Shown here: piece after piece, positions 1 through 9,782 of the stretch
Layout of the letters: every line of letters begins with the position of its first letter
Position numbering within the stretch: position 1 is the stretch's first letter
NCBI GenBank assembly: GCA_947499545.1
Contig: CANMOZ010000004.1
Coordinates: 124,001-188,000, forward strand
Length of the DNA: 64,000 nt
Reading direction: 5' to 3'
Source: an uncultured Saccharospirillaceae bacterium
GTDB lineage: Bacteria > Pseudomonadota > Gammaproteobacteria > Pseudomonadales > Oceanobacteraceae
Notes under the pieces: generated by a model
Told to the model about the DNA's origin: nothing
Database searches by the model: none
Seen by the model: the letters and a program-made list of their open reading frames with translations, nothing else
Translations under genes and position numbers: made by a program

Positions 1-490
1 ATTGTGATGCTAATTGAGCTACAGCATTAGGATTAATGCCTCCTTCGTATGGGCAACCTACAACGCAAGAAATGTAGCCACGTACGCTTATGTTGTGTTC
101 TTTGGCCTTATTTACTATGGGTTTGAATCGCTCTAAACTTTCTTCAATTGAACAATTGATGTTTTTGTGTGTGAAAGTTTCACTTGCAGCACTGAAGACG
201 GCTATTTCGTTGGGTTTGTAGGGAAGTGCTAATTCAAAGCCCTTGGTATTGGGAATAAGTACGCTGTAGGTACATTCAGGAATTCTCTGAATGGAAGCTA
301 AAACCTGATCGGTATGCTCCATTTGAGGTACCCATTTGGGTGAAACAAAACTACCAACTTCAATATGCCTAATGCCTGTTCGAACCAATGCGTTTACTAG
401 CTGAACACGATCTTGAATGGAAATAGGTGTTTTTTCATTTTGAAGCCCATCTCTAGGACCTACTTCAACTAACCTTACTCTATCAGTCAT
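1..490 (-). CDS. liuE: Hydroxymethylglutaryl-CoA lyase, N-terminal part (cut by window edge)
   Basis: Cleaves HMG-CoA to acetoacetate and acetyl-CoA, the last step of leucine breakdown. The frame opens with an ATG at 488-490 and reads MTDRVRLVEVGPRDGLQNE, the strongly conserved N-terminus of HMG-CoA lyases (EVGPRDGLQNE carries the metal and substrate-binding Arg-Asp). Further in, HIEVGSFVSPKWVPQM and GYISCVVGCPYEGG are family motifs. About 163 of the usual ~300 residues are present; the C-terminus lies beyond position 1. The start is 2 bp from the stop of liuD, so it is the fifth gene of the minus-strand liu operon and is likely translationally coupled. Confidence 0.93.
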   Translation of the reverse strand, partial: MTDRVRLVEVGPRDGLQNEKTPISIQDRVQLVNALVRTGIRHIEVGSFVSPKWVPQMEHTDQVLASIQRIPECTYSVLIPNTKGFELALPYKPNEIAVFSAASETFTHKNINCSIEESLERFKPIVNKAKEHNISVRGYISCVVGCPYEGGINPNAVAQLASQ

Positions 491-492
491 AT

Positions 493-2574
493 TCAAGCCT
501 CTTCAGGCTCAATGGTAATAAGTTCAACACCAGCGCTGACTTGATCTCCAACTTGATAAAGAATATTTTTTACAATCCCTGGTGCCGATGCCTTAATTGG
601 GTGCTCCATCTTCATAGCTTCAATTACCAATAAAATTTGATTCTGAGAAACGTGATCATTATTTTGTACACGAACATCGATTAATGTGCCATTCATCGGG
701 GCAGTTAGTAGATCTTGCGTGTCCTTGCATTCTTTGGGTTGATAATCATATCGGGTAAAATGGAATTCTCCAGATTTTTGGTAGACCCAAAATTCTTTTT
801 CGTTAATATACAGTTGGAATTCTTCTCTGACTTGGTCGATTAGGAGGTGTAAGGTGTAAGAGAAACCTTTTATGTTTTCTTGGGAAATGAAGAAGGACGA
901 GTCTTTTAAAGGGAAACTTGGGGGTGCTTCATTTTCGAAACAAGTTAAGACCTCGCAATCAATTTGAACATCGGCTTCGTCTTCTGAGGTGATATTGAAG
1001 TGCCAAATGTCGTCTTTCAGCTGCTCGCCTTTAATGCTTATATCATCAGCATCTTCACAATGAAAGCTCATATGGATCTCTGGTAGGGTGTTAAGTTGCC
1101 ATGCAGCAAGAGAATTCCAAATGTTTGTGCTTGATTGCTTGATTATATAGGTTTCAGTCACGACAGCAGCTAGTGCAGATATGAATGTTGGTTCACGGTT
1201 GGGTGGTTGTTGCAGTTCTGGGTGGATATCTACGTAAGAAGTATCAAATGTATTGCTTGAGAAATCCTTTTCTCTAAGAATGGTTTTTAAGTAGTGTACA
1301 TTTGTAGAAATTCCACTAATGTTAAGATCGCATAGAGCCAAGTATAATCGATTGATTGCTTGCTGCCGACTTTCCCCCCAAGCAATAACTTTTGCGATCA
1401 TGGGATCAAAAAATACGCTTATTTCGGAATTTGAAACCGTACTGGTATATAGGTGCAAACTGCTTGTTGGAGTTGGCCATTGGATATGATGAATATGACC
1501 GCTTGCAGGAAGAAATTGTTGGAAAGGGTCTTCAGCGTAAATTCTTGCTTCTATCGCATGGCCGTTAGGTTCAATTTTTGCGATTTCAAGTGGTAATGCC
1601 TCACCTTGAGCTATGCGTATTTGCCATTCAACTAAGTCTAGTCCAGAAATACTCTCGGATACAGGATGTTCAACCTGAAGTCGAGTATTCATCTCCATAA
1701 AATAAAATTGTTGTGAATGGGTGTCATAAAGGAATTCGATGGTACCAGCACCTTCATAATCAATGGCAGCAGCAGCTTGAGTGGCTGCTTTATACATTGA
1801 CTGTTTGATATTATCTGGAACAATTATCGCAGGCGCTTCTTCGATGATTTTTTGATGCCGTCTTTGAATGCTGCAATCTCGCTCAAAGACATGTAAGTGA
1901 TTGCCATGTCGATCACTCAATATTTGAACTTCTACATGCCTCGGTGCCGTAATGTACTTTTCAATGATTAATCGGTTGTCGCTGAAAAATTTCTGAGCTT
2001 CACTTTGAGCAGAATGAATCGATTCTTGAAGATCAGCCGCTTTATTAACCCTTCTCATCCCTTTGCCGCCTCCTCCGGCCGCTGCTTTAATGAGCAAAGG
2101 GAAGCCTATTTTGGTTGCTTCTAATTCAAGTTTTTCAAGGCTCTGATCTGTACCATGATAACCGGGTACAACTGGAACATGTGCAGCTTCCATGAGTTTT
2201 TTAGCTTCAGCTTTTGATCCCATTGCGGCAATAGCAGAAGCTGTTGGACCAATAAAAGTAATACCTTCATTGAAGCATTCTGAGGCGAAGTAGGGGTTCT
2301 CAGATAAAAATCCGTATCCAGGGTGAATGGCATCGATATGATGCTGTTTTGCAATTTTGATGATTTGTGAAATGTTTAAGTAAGTTTCTTGTGAATTGTT
2401 CCCTTCCAAAGCAATCGCTTCATCAGCAAGGGATATGTAGGGACTTTGTCGATCGAATTTTGAAAAAATAGCTATAGATGTAATATTCAGCTTGCGTAAT
2501 GTATAAATAACCCTTGCCGCTATTTCGCCCCTATTAGCAATCAACACCCTTTTTATTGTTTGTGATTCAGTCAT
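493..2574 (-). CDS. liuD: Methylcrotonyl-CoA carboxylase, biotin-containing alpha subunit
   Basis: Carboxylates enzyme-bound biotin with ATP and bicarbonate so that LiuB can make 3-methylglutaconyl-CoA in leucine catabolism. The 693 residues start with the biotin carboxylase domain (RVLIANRGEIAAR), followed by the ATP-grasp loop GGGGKGM near residue 168, ERDCSIQRRHQK, and MEMNTRLQVEHP near 295. The biotinyl domain ends the protein: EAMKMEHP with the biotin-accepting lysine at 655. The length fits MccA/LiuD (about 650-690). Neighbours on both sides are liu genes, which separates it from acetyl- or propionyl-CoA carboxylase alpha subunits that share this architecture. An AGG ribosome-binding sequence precedes the ATG. 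Confidence 0.95.
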   Translation of the reverse strand: MTESQTIKRVLIANRGEIAARVIYTLRKLNITSIAIFSKFDRQSPYISLADEAIALEGNNSQETYLNISQIIKIAKQHHIDAIHPGYGFLSENPYFASECFNEGITFIGPTASAIAAMGSKAEAKKLMEAAHVPVVPGYHGTDQSLEKLELEATKIGFPLLIKAAAGGGGKGMRRVNKAADLQESIHSAQSEAQKFFSDNRLIIEKYITAPRHVEVQILSDRHGNHLHVFERDCSIQRRHQKIIEEAPAIIVPDNIKQSMYKAATQAAAAIDYEGAGTIEFLYDTHSQQFYFMEMNTRLQVEHPVSESISGLDLVEWQIRIAQGEALPLEIAKIEPNGHAIEARIYAEDPFQQFLPASGHIHHIQWPTPTSSLHLYTSTVSNSEISVFFDPMIAKVIAWGESRQQAINRLYLALCDLNISGISTNVHYLKTILREKDFSSNTFDTSYVDIHPELQQPPNREPTFISALAAVVTETYIIKQSSTNIWNSLAAWQLNTLPEIHMSFHCEDADDISIKGEQLKDDIWHFNITSEDEADVQIDCEVLTCFENEAPPSFPLKDSSFFISQENIKGFSYTLHLLIDQVREEFQLYINEKEFWVYQKSGEFHFTRYDYQPKECKDTQDLLTAPMNGTLIDVRVQNNDHVSQNQILLVIEAMKMEHPIKASAPGIVKNILYQVGDQVSAGVELITIEPEEA

Positions 2575-2590
2575 GCTGCTTACCTATTGA

Positions 2591-3406
2591 TTAAATATCT
2601 TTTTGCCAAGTTGGAGCGCGTTTTTCAAAGAATGAAGTCAAGCCTTCCTGACCTTCAGGCGACACTCTAAGCCTTGCAATTAGATTTGTTGTATAATCTG
2701 TGACAGATTTGTCGTAGGGTGTTCGGCCAATGATTATGTGATTGAGGAGAGATTTTGTTTCTTCAAGAGCATTGGGTGCGGCGTCAAGCAAGCACGATGC
2801 AAGTCTGATACCTTCATTTTCGAGGTCTTCAGGGTTTACTGTTTCATGAATAAGACCCATATTGAAAGCTATCTTTGCATCAAATTTTTCAGCAGTCAAA
2901 AAGTATCGCCTCGCATAGTTTTGGCCAACCCGATGAGTGATGTAGGGGCTAATGACTGCTGGGGCTAGGCCTAACCGAACCTCACTGAAACAAAACTCAC
3001 TTCTATAAGTCGCAACAGCAATATCGCAACAAGCTATTAATCCTAATGCGCCCCCATATGCGCAACCTTGTACCAGGCAAAGGGTAGGCTTAGGGAATCT
3101 AAAGAGTAACTCCATTAAAAGAGCCAGTTGCCTGGCATCTTGAAGATTTTGTTCGTGATTGAATTGGATCATTTCTTTCATCCAATTTAAATCTGCGCCT
3201 GCCGAGAAATGTTGCCCTGCAGATTTTAAAATGAGGCATCGAATATCATTTCTCTTTTCCAATTGACTAATTGCTTGAATTAACTCTTCAATCATTGTTC
3301 GACCAAAAGCATTCCTTTTTTCTGGTCGATTGAGTATTAAATTAGCGATACCCGATTCTATGTGTTGCACAATGGACGTATCACAAGCTGTATTGGAGTT
3401 TGGCAT
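2591..3406 (-). CDS. liuC: Methylglutaconyl-CoA hydratase (enoyl-CoA hydratase family)
   Basis: Hydrates 3-methylglutaconyl-CoA to HMG-CoA between the LiuBD carboxylase and the LiuE lyase. It is a crotonase-fold protein: LNRPEKRNAF near the N-terminus, the oxyanion-hole segments HFSAGADLNWMKEM (about residue 65-78) and CAYGGALGLIACCDIA (about 115-130). The frame is open up to a TTG at 3430 next to the liuB stop, but the ATG at 3404-3406 is preferred because AAGGTAAGG lies 5 bp upstream of it; this gives 271 residues, near the family norm. It sits 24 bp after liuB and 16 bp before liuD. Confidence 0.92.
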   Translation of the reverse strand: MPNSNTACDTSIVQHIESGIANLILNRPEKRNAFGRTMIEELIQAISQLEKRNDIRCLILKSAGQHFSAGADLNWMKEMIQFNHEQNLQDARQLALLMELLFRFPKPTLCLVQGCAYGGALGLIACCDIAVATYRSEFCFSEVRLGLAPAVISPYITHRVGQNYARRYFLTAEKFDAKIAFNMGLIHETVNPEDLENEGIRLASCLLDAAPNALEETKSLLNHIIIGRTPYDKSVTDYTTNLIARLRVSPEGQEGLTSFFEKRAPTWQKDI

Positions 3407-3430
3407 ATCCCTTACCTTATATTTCCTCAA

Positions 3431-5041
3431 TTACATTCGGAAAACACCAAATTTAGAGGATTTAATATCCTTGTTCATACAAGCTGATAAACTTAATCCT
3501 AGTGTTTCTCGCGTTTGAGCAGGATCAATGATGCCGTCATCCCAAAGGCGTGCACTTGCATAATAGGCATGGCTTTCTTCGCTATATTTATCGAGAAGTG
3601 TTTGTTTGAATTGTTGTTCTTCTTTTTGCTCCCAGGTTTGCCCTCGTTTATTACGTGCATCCCTTTGAATTTGGGTCATCACATTTGCGGCTTGTTCACC
3701 TCCCATGACCGAAATTCGTGCATTAGGCCACATCCATAAAAAGTTGGGGTCATAGGCTCGTCCACACATACCATAATTCCCGGCTCCAAAGCTGCCGCCT
3801 ATAATGACGGTTAGTTTGGGGACTTCGGCACATGATACGGCATTGACCATTTTCGCACCGTGCTTGGCAATACCTTCAGCTTCGTATTGTGAGCCCACCA
3901 TAAAACCGGTGATGTTCTGCAAAAAAACTAATGGAATTCGACGTTGACAGCAGAGTTCAATGAAGTTTGCCCCTTTTAACGCTGACTCAGAGAACAGTAC
4001 ACCATTATTGCCTAATATACCTACGGGCATGCCGTATATTTCAGCAAAACCGCATACGAGAGTTGTACCATATCGTGCTTTGTATTCATGAAAATCTGAG
4101 TCATCGACAATCCGAGCAATCACTTCTCTGACATCAAAGCCCTGCTTCAAATCGGTTGGAATGATACCGTAAAGCTCTTTTGCTTGATAACGAGGTGGAC
4201 GCGAAGGTGTTGAGTTAGTTTTATGGTTAGACTTCGTGTGATTAAGGTGCTTTATGCACTGCCGAGCCAGCATTAAAGCGTGGTGATCATTATCAGCAAG
4301 ATGGTCAGCCACACCTGATTTTTGAGTATGAAGGTCTCCTCCGCCCAATGCTTCTGCAGTAACGTCTTCGCCGGTTGCAGCTTTAACCAAAGGAGGGCCA
4401 GCCAAAAAAATAGTACCTTGGTTTTTGACAATAATTGACTCGTCAGCCATTGCTGGTACATAAGCGCCACCAGCAGTACAACTCCCCATCACAACCGCGA
4501 TTTGAGGGATTCCTTTAGCAGACATCCTGGCTTGATAATAAAAAGTTCGCCCAAAGTGATCTCGATCTGGGAATACCTCGGCCTGTCTAGGAAGGTTGGC
4601 GCCTCCACTGTCGACTAAGTAAAGGCAGGGGAGGTGATTTTTCAAAGCAATTTCTTGACCCCGTAACTGTTTTTTTACCGTTAGGGGATAATATGAGCCG
4701 CCTTTTACAGTTGCATCATTGGCCATGATGAGGCACTCGGTGCCTTCAATCTTTCCTATGCCTGCAATAACCCCGGCGCAGGGAACAGGTTCATCATAGA
4801 CCTGATAGGCTGCAAATTGTCCAATTTCTAAAAATGGAGAGCCCTCATCAAGTAATCGGTAAATACGCTCTCTGGGCAGTAATTTACCCTTGGCCTTATG
4901 GCGATTTTGAGCAGTCTCTCCTCCTCCTGCTTTAAAATTTGCCACTAACTTTCGAAGAGAGATGGCTTGTTCTTCGTTGTGTTTGTAACGAACGCTGTAT
5001 TCTTCAGAATGTATCTCAATCCTACTTTCGATAATGCTCAT
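3431..5041 (-). CDS. liuB: Methylcrotonyl-CoA carboxylase, carboxyltransferase beta subunit
   Basis: Transfers the carboxyl group from biotin on LiuD to 3-methylcrotonyl-CoA. The 536-residue protein has the two crotonase-like halves of acyl-CoA carboxyltransferases: [17 protein letters not shown] and [17 protein letters not shown] (about residue 185-200) in the first half, [22 protein letters not shown] and [18 protein letters not shown] (about 410-435) in the second. The latter motifs are typical of MCC beta rather than PCC beta. Length matches MccB/LiuB (about 535). Second gene of the operon, 18 bp after liuA. Confidence 0.95.
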   Translation of the reverse strand: MSIIESRIEIHSEEYSVRYKHNEEQAISLRKLVANFKAGGGETAQNRHKAKGKLLPRERIYRLLDEGSPFLEIGQFAAYQVYDEPVPCAGVIAGIGKIEGTECLIMANDATVKGGSYYPLTVKKQLRGQEIALKNHLPCLYLVDSGGANLPRQAEVFPDRDHFGRTFYYQARMSAKGIPQIAVVMGSCTAGGAYVPAMADESIIVKNQGTIFLAGPPLVKAATGEDVTAEALGGGDLHTQKSGVADHLADNDHHALMLARQCIKHLNHTKSNHKTNSTPSRPPRYQAKELYGIIPTDLKQGFDVREVIARIVDDSDFHEYKARYGTTLVCGFAEIYGMPVGILGNNGVLFSESALKGANFIELCCQRRIPLVFLQNITGFMVGSQYEAEGIAKHGAKMVNAVSCAEVPKLTVIIGGSFGAGNYGMCGRAYDPNFLWMWPNARISVMGGEQAANVMTQIQRDARNKRGQTWEQKEEQQFKQTLLDKYSEESHAYYASARLWDDGIIDPAQTRETLGLSLSACMNKDIKSSKFGVFRM

Positions 5042-5059
5042 TAAGCTTCCCTGTTTATC

Positions 5060-6223
5060 TCACCGAGACTGTTCAAATAATTCACGTCCAATCAGCATTC
5101 TGCGAATTTCAGAGGTTCCTGCTCCAATTTCGTAGAGCTTGGCATCTCTGAGTAGTCTTCCGGTTGGATACTCATTGATGTAGCCATTTCCGCCTAATAT
5201 TTGGATAGCATCTAATGCAATCTGAGTTGCTTTTTCCGCGCAGTACAAAATAACACCAGCGGCATCCATTCGTGTTGTTTCACCTCGGTCACAGGCTTGA
5301 GCAACCTGATACAGGTAGGAGCGACATGCATTTGTTGTTGTATACATGTCTGCTAGTTTTCCTTGTATAAGCTGAAATTCGCCAATAGCTTTACCAAACT
5401 GTTTGCGTTCATGGCTGTAGGGGATTGCATTATCAAGGCAGGCCCGCATTATCCCTGTTGGCCCGCCAGATAGTACGACTCTTTCATAATCAAGCCCGCT
5501 CATGAGAATACGTACACCTTCATTCTCTACGCCTAAACGATTCTCGTTTGGAATAAAGCAATCTTTAAATATCAACTCGCAAGTATTCGAGCCTCTCATG
5601 CCAAGCTTGTCTAATTTTTGTGCGGTTGAGAAGCCGTCGAATTGTTTTTCTATGATGAAAGCTGTGATGCCCCTTGCACCTAATTCATGGTCTGTTTTGG
5701 CGTATACTACGAGAACATGTGCATCGGGACCATTTGTGATCCACATTTTGGTACCATTTAGCAAGTAGCCGCCATCCACTTTTTTAGCCGTAAGTTTCAT
5801 GCTGCAGACGTCAGAGCCTGAGTTTGGTTCACTCATCGCTAAGGCACCAATATGCTCACCTCGACATAGTGCTGGTAGAAATCGACGTTTTTGATCCTCT
5901 GAACCATTTCTGTAAATTTGATTAATGCAGAGATTTGAGCAGGCACCATAACTAAGCCCTATGGAAGCGGACCCTCTGCTGATTTCTTCCATTGCGACAC
6001 AGTGCGCCAAATAACCAAGAGAAGATCCTCCGTAGGACTCATCAACGGTGATACCAAGCAACCCCATTTCGCCTAGTTTTGGCCATAGTTCATTTGGAAA
6101 TGTGTTTGACTTATCAATCTTTTCGGCGATAGGGGATATTTCTTTGGAAACAAAGCCAGATACTTGGTTACGCAAGATATCTATTGTTTCACCAAGACCA
6201 AAGTTAAACTCGTTTGCCATCAT
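5060..6223 (-). CDS. liuA: Isovaleryl-CoA dehydrogenase
   Basis: FAD enzyme oxidising isovaleryl-CoA to 3-methylcrotonyl-CoA, the first step encoded by this operon. All acyl-CoA dehydrogenase regions are present in 387 residues: [60 protein letters not shown] and [12 protein letters not shown]. In the isovaleryl-CoA group the catalytic base is the Glu of the LDYER segment, while the position used by medium-chain enzymes is the small residue of IGAGTSE; both are seen here. Two consecutive ATGs (6221-6223 and 6218-6220) could start it, with GGGAG upstream. It is the promoter-proximal gene; no MerR-type liuR lies beside it. Confidence 0.95.
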   Translation of the reverse strand: MMANEFNFGLGETIDILRNQVSGFVSKEISPIAEKIDKSNTFPNELWPKLGEMGLLGITVDESYGGSSLGYLAHCVAMEEISRGSASIGLSYGACSNLCINQIYRNGSEDQKRRFLPALCRGEHIGALAMSEPNSGSDVCSMKLTAKKVDGGYLLNGTKMWITNGPDAHVLVVYAKTDHELGARGITAFIIEKQFDGFSTAQKLDKLGMRGSNTCELIFKDCFIPNENRLGVENEGVRILMSGLDYERVVLSGGPTGIMRACLDNAIPYSHERKQFGKAIGEFQLIQGKLADMYTTTNACRSYLYQVAQACDRGETTRMDAAGVILYCAEKATQIALDAIQILGGNGYINEYPTGRLLRDAKLYEIGAGTSEIRRMLIGRELFEQSR

Positions 6224-6566
6224 AGAGTTAATCTCCCAAGGAGCCGATTAAAAAGCGATTCACAGTCTTGCTGGGTTGGTGTTCATCAGTCAATGACGCA
6301 ATGTGCCATAAGGAATAAAGCTGGCTTGTTTGATCAATAAATATGATTGAATAAAGGAGAGTATGTTGGCTTTAACATGCCCTCTTATTCCGTTTCAAGG
6401 TAACTAGAGCATGTGCTCCCATTAACTTAGTTGGAGTTGAGGTTGGGTTAGCCTAATCTCAAAGAGAAGCAGTAGGGTTTTAAGGCGTTAGCTTATCGAT
6501 AGACTGAAAGCGACGACTTATTTGATGGTTACAAACAGCAGGAGCTTGAGCTGCTAAATACTCTCT
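6224..6566. promoter_or_regulatory. Divergent promoter region liuA / diguanylate cyclase
   Basis: A 343-bp non-coding stretch between divergent genes that must hold both promoters. Two inverted repeats stand out. An imperfect hairpin at 6355-6386 has arms ATGTT/AACAT around a 6-nt loop, extended by outer pairs with one mismatch and G-U wobbles. A short palindrome at 6407-6418 reads GAGCA-TG-TGCTC. Neither is followed by a T-run, so they look more like operators than terminators. The regulator is unknown; liu operons are often controlled by a MerR-type LiuR or a TetR protein, and neither gene is adjacent here. Confidence 0.5.
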
Positions 6567-8498
6567 ATGATGGCAGAAAAAGACTTGTTAGAGCGGTGTT
6601 GTGTTCAATCCTTTTGGGCTGTATTCATCACACTTCTTTTTTTCATCAATCAAAATGTGATTGCTGAAATAGATACTGCTCAGATTGAAAAACTACTCAT
6701 TGATGCACAAACGATGGAATACCAATTTCCATCGAAAAGCGTTGAGATGCTCACGGAATTGGTTGAAACACTTCATCCACAAGTTCATGGGCAGCAGTTT
6801 ATTCGTGCTCACATGCAAATGGCGAGTAGCCTTCTTTGGTTAGGAGAAGCTGCTAGAGCACAAGCCCATATTGAGAAAATGATTAATCATCCGTTACTTT
6901 CTGATGAGCAAAAAGCAATAGCCTTGGTTGATAAAGCCAGGTCTTTAGCTTGGTTGATGAGAACTGATGTTGCTTTGGAGCTGTATACGCAAGCAATTGA
7001 ATCTGCGCATAGTAGTCAATCCATTATTGCCAGTTTAAGGGCGCAGGCATATAGAGCTCAATTGTATTCGATAAGAGGGCAATATGGATTGGCTATTTCT
7101 GATCTTAATTATGCGTTCAGTTTGATGGAGAGTCAGGGGCGTATAGTTTGGCTTTGGGCAGAAATTTTTACGATTGCTAATCATGTTTTTTTCTATATGG
7201 GTAATTACGAAAAGGCGATGGAGTACGCAAGAAAAGCTAATCGTTTCTTGTTGGAGCTGGAAAATCCGCTGCGGTTAGCGGGTAATCTGATTAATCAAGC
7301 TCGTATTTTAGCAAGGCAAGAAAGGCAAGAAGTTGCATTGGAGTTTTATGAAGCTGCAAATGTTTGGATAAAAGAAAGCAACGCGCCTGTCATGATTCAT
7401 TATTTGGGCTTGAGAGTTTCTGAGTTGAAGCTCGAGTTAGGGGATATAGAAGAAGCCGAAGCTGGATTGATTGAATCAATGTTGTTTGGAGATTCAAAAG
7501 GTGATTTGTTTCTGCAAATTCATTCGAGATTAACACTTATTCGATCCCGTATGAGTCGTAATCAATTGGATGAGGTGGATTTGCTGCTTTCTCAAATTGA
7601 AGATATTGGTGTTCAGTACCCTGCAGTAGTGAATAAAAACTTTATTGAATTTTATTTATTAAAAGCACAGTTTTATGAATCAGTTCAAAAATACGAGCAG
7701 GCATTTCAATCCCTTCTTTCCTATTGGGATCTTCGTGAAAACACTCTTAAGCAGCAGCTGGATTCAACGGTAAATGTAAAGCAAGTTCGACTTGAAGCGG
7801 AGTTAAATGAAAAAGAAAATCGAATGCTTGTACGTGAGGTGGCTCTTAAAAGCGATGAGGTCGAGCGTGAGCAACAACAAAAAATGCTGTTAGGTTTTTT
7901 GTTGGCGGGGCTCCTAATAGTATTATGTTTTGTTGGCTACCTTCTTTATAAAAACGTTAAGCTTAGACGTTGGCTTCATGAGCTTTCTAGTACAGATGAA
8001 CTAACTAAGGTTGCCAACAGAAGGCATATAATGGAACTTATGGAATTTGAAGTCACTAGGGCTCATCGTTATAGCACACCATTTTGTGCGGCATTGTTAG
8101 ATATTGATCATTTTAAATCGATAAATGACACCTATGGACATCATGTGGGAGACGAAGTACTAAAGCGAATTGCCATGTTATATCAAGATAGCATGAGAAA
8201 GATGGATACGATTGGTCGTTATGGTGGTGAAGAATTTGTTTTGGTCTTCCCTCATACACATATCTCCTCAGCTAAGCAAGTTCTTGAGCGACTTAGGCAG
8301 GTAACGGAAGCTCAGGTATTTGACAGTATGTTGGAAAGACAGGTAACAGTCAGTATTGGGTTGGCAGAGCTTTCTGATAATGAGTCGGTCGACGAATTGC
8401 TGAAGCGAGCAGATCAGGTTTTGTATGAGGCAAAACGGGGAGGACGCAATAGGATTATGATAAGTCCAAGTACCCGTCAGGTGGCAAAAGTTAACTAG
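6567..8498 (+). CDS. Membrane TPR-repeat diguanylate cyclase (GGDEF)
   Basis: Predicted to make cyclic di-GMP. The 643 residues begin with a hydrophobic segment (about 13-31, signal peptide or anchor), then about 380 residues of helical TPR-like repeats that would lie in the periplasm, a coiled coil, one transmembrane helix (about 443-462) and a cytoplasmic GGDEF domain from about 480. The active-site motif is intact: GGEEF at 553-557. An RxxD inhibitory site (RKMD) lies exactly five residues before it, so product inhibition is likely. No EAL domain. It is monocistronic, divergent from the liu operon. The ligand or partner of the TPR sensor is unknown. An ATG at 6567 or 6570 could be the start; no strong ribosome-binding site is visible. 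Confidence 0.9.
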   Translation: MMAEKDLLERCCVQSFWAVFITLLFFINQNVIAEIDTAQIEKLLIDAQTMEYQFPSKSVEMLTELVETLHPQVHGQQFIRAHMQMASSLLWLGEAARAQAHIEKMINHPLLSDEQKAIALVDKARSLAWLMRTDVALELYTQAIESAHSSQSIIASLRAQAYRAQLYSIRGQYGLAISDLNYAFSLMESQGRIVWLWAEIFTIANHVFFYMGNYEKAMEYARKANRFLLELENPLRLAGNLINQARILARQERQEVALEFYEAANVWIKESNAPVMIHYLGLRVSELKLELGDIEEAEAGLIESMLFGDSKGDLFLQIHSRLTLIRSRMSRNQLDEVDLLLSQIEDIGVQYPAVVNKNFIEFYLLKAQFYESVQKYEQAFQSLLSYWDLRENTLKQQLDSTVNVKQVRLEAELNEKENRMLVREVALKSDEVEREQQQKMLLGFLLAGLLIVLCFVGYLLYKNVKLRRWLHELSSTDELTKVANRRHIMELMEFEVTRAHRYSTPFCAALLDIDHFKSINDTYGHHVGDEVLKRIAMLYQDSMRKMDTIGRYGGEEFVLVFPHTHISSAKQVLERLRQVTEAQVFDSMLERQVTVSIGLAELSDNESVDELLKRADQVLYEAKRGGRNRIMISPSTRQVAKVN

Positions 8499-8649
8499 TC
8501 CTTTGGAAGCTGTAATTTTATATTCATGTCCATAAGTATTCCTGTTGTAATCCTCTGGTAGGACAATCAATGCTTGTAACTGAAAAGTTTCATGGTTCTT
8601 TGGTATATACAGCGATTAGCATTCTCGAATGTAATATAAGGAGAGTGCT

Positions 8650-9624
8650 ATGTATGCAGTGGTGGGGATACCTAAGCCATCTAGTAATGCAAATATTACA
8701 GAAAGGCAAGCAACTACTAAAAGTACTGCTACCCAAACAGAAATTGAAAGTGCGCTTGAACCAGAGGCGGTTCATCTAGTATCAGCCAAACATGCCCCAA
8801 CGAAAAATCTTAAGCAAGTAAATGCAGTTCCAATCTGGGAAACATCTCTTGGTGATTACGGGAAAGTGCCCGTTTATGCCTTTGGGTATATGCCGCCTTC
8901 AGGTCCTTTTTTGGCACTTCAGTTTGGTGTTTTGTTGCCAACGCAGAATTCTGAAACATTAAAGATATTGATGCTGGATGATAAACAAATTACTCAAGGT
9001 CAATGTAACTTTCACGTTAATGATAAACAGAGAATCTTAACACTTTCTACCAAGAATGCTGTGCTTAATAATTTGGCAGACGCTTGGTTCCCTGTTATGA
9101 ATACAGCTGGCCAGTCAGATAATAAAGGGGTTTTCGAATTCGGCTTAAATATTTGGAAGCTAGCGGCGTTGCCGTTAGATCTTGTAAAGTCTCCTGCTGG
9201 AATTCATGGGTTGGTTGCAGATAAATCCAGTGAATTTCATCCATCTCGATGGTATGTAGATTGGACTGATAGCCATTCTGTTCAATCAGCTCAACAAGAA
9301 AGAAGCTCTTACCAACTGCAATTACTGAAGAAAAGAAAGGAAGTTGAAAAACAAATAATGACGGGGAAGCCTATAGAAGAAATCGCAGAAAAATTGGTAA
9401 ATGAAAGAAATGCGGATCGAATGAGAAGCTATTCGTCATTGCTTGAAAAAGCTAATTTAGTTAAAAGGAATTTAATTAAATATCGAAGGCCTATGGGCCC
9501 AAGCTATCATGATCAGTTAAGAAAGTACCATACACCTGAAGGTGTGATTGAAGCTGCACTTCGATCCAATGCGTCTATGGATTTGCTAACGGGGGTTGCC
9601 AAGGTCAAATGGATTCGAGGTTGA
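8650..9624 (+). CDS. Uncharacterised protein, 324 aa
   Basis: I do not recognise this family. The ATG at 8650 has a good AAGGAGA ribosome-binding site 7 bp upstream, and the frame stays open for 324 codons, so it is very probably expressed. There is no signal peptide or membrane helix. The first ~60 residues are Thr/Ala/Ser-rich and look disordered; residues ~65-200 look globular (VPVYAFGYMPPSGPF, FGLNIWKLAALPLDLV); about 225-290 is Lys/Glu-rich and helical, possibly coiled coil; the C-terminus is basic. It lies 151 bp after the diguanylate cyclase, on the same strand, with no clear terminator between them, so co-transcription is possible. Confidence 0.75.
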   Translation: MYAVVGIPKPSSNANITERQATTKSTATQTEIESALEPEAVHLVSAKHAPTKNLKQVNAVPIWETSLGDYGKVPVYAFGYMPPSGPFLALQFGVLLPTQNSETLKILMLDDKQITQGQCNFHVNDKQRILTLSTKNAVLNNLADAWFPVMNTAGQSDNKGVFEFGLNIWKLAALPLDLVKSPAGIHGLVADKSSEFHPSRWYVDWTDSHSVQSAQQERSSYQLQLLKKRKEVEKQIMTGKPIEEIAEKLVNERNADRMRSYSSLLEKANLVKRNLIKYRRPMGPSYHDQLRKYHTPEGVIEAALRSNASMDLLTGVAKVKWIRG

Positions 9625-9782
9625 TCTTTTAAAATATGGCGTATTAAAGCCTGTACCTAAGGACGTTTTTTTTTTACATTCGAGCAAGATTTGTCCAAAA
9701 ATTACAAAAAAGAGTAAAAGTTCTCTATTAATCCATGATTGGGGATACAGAGTAACTTAGGGGATTGAGCAAAGGACTGCAC

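Noticed and set aside
9625..9782. Fur box before the TonB receptor
   Set aside because: AT-rich, but nothing close to the Fur consensus was found.
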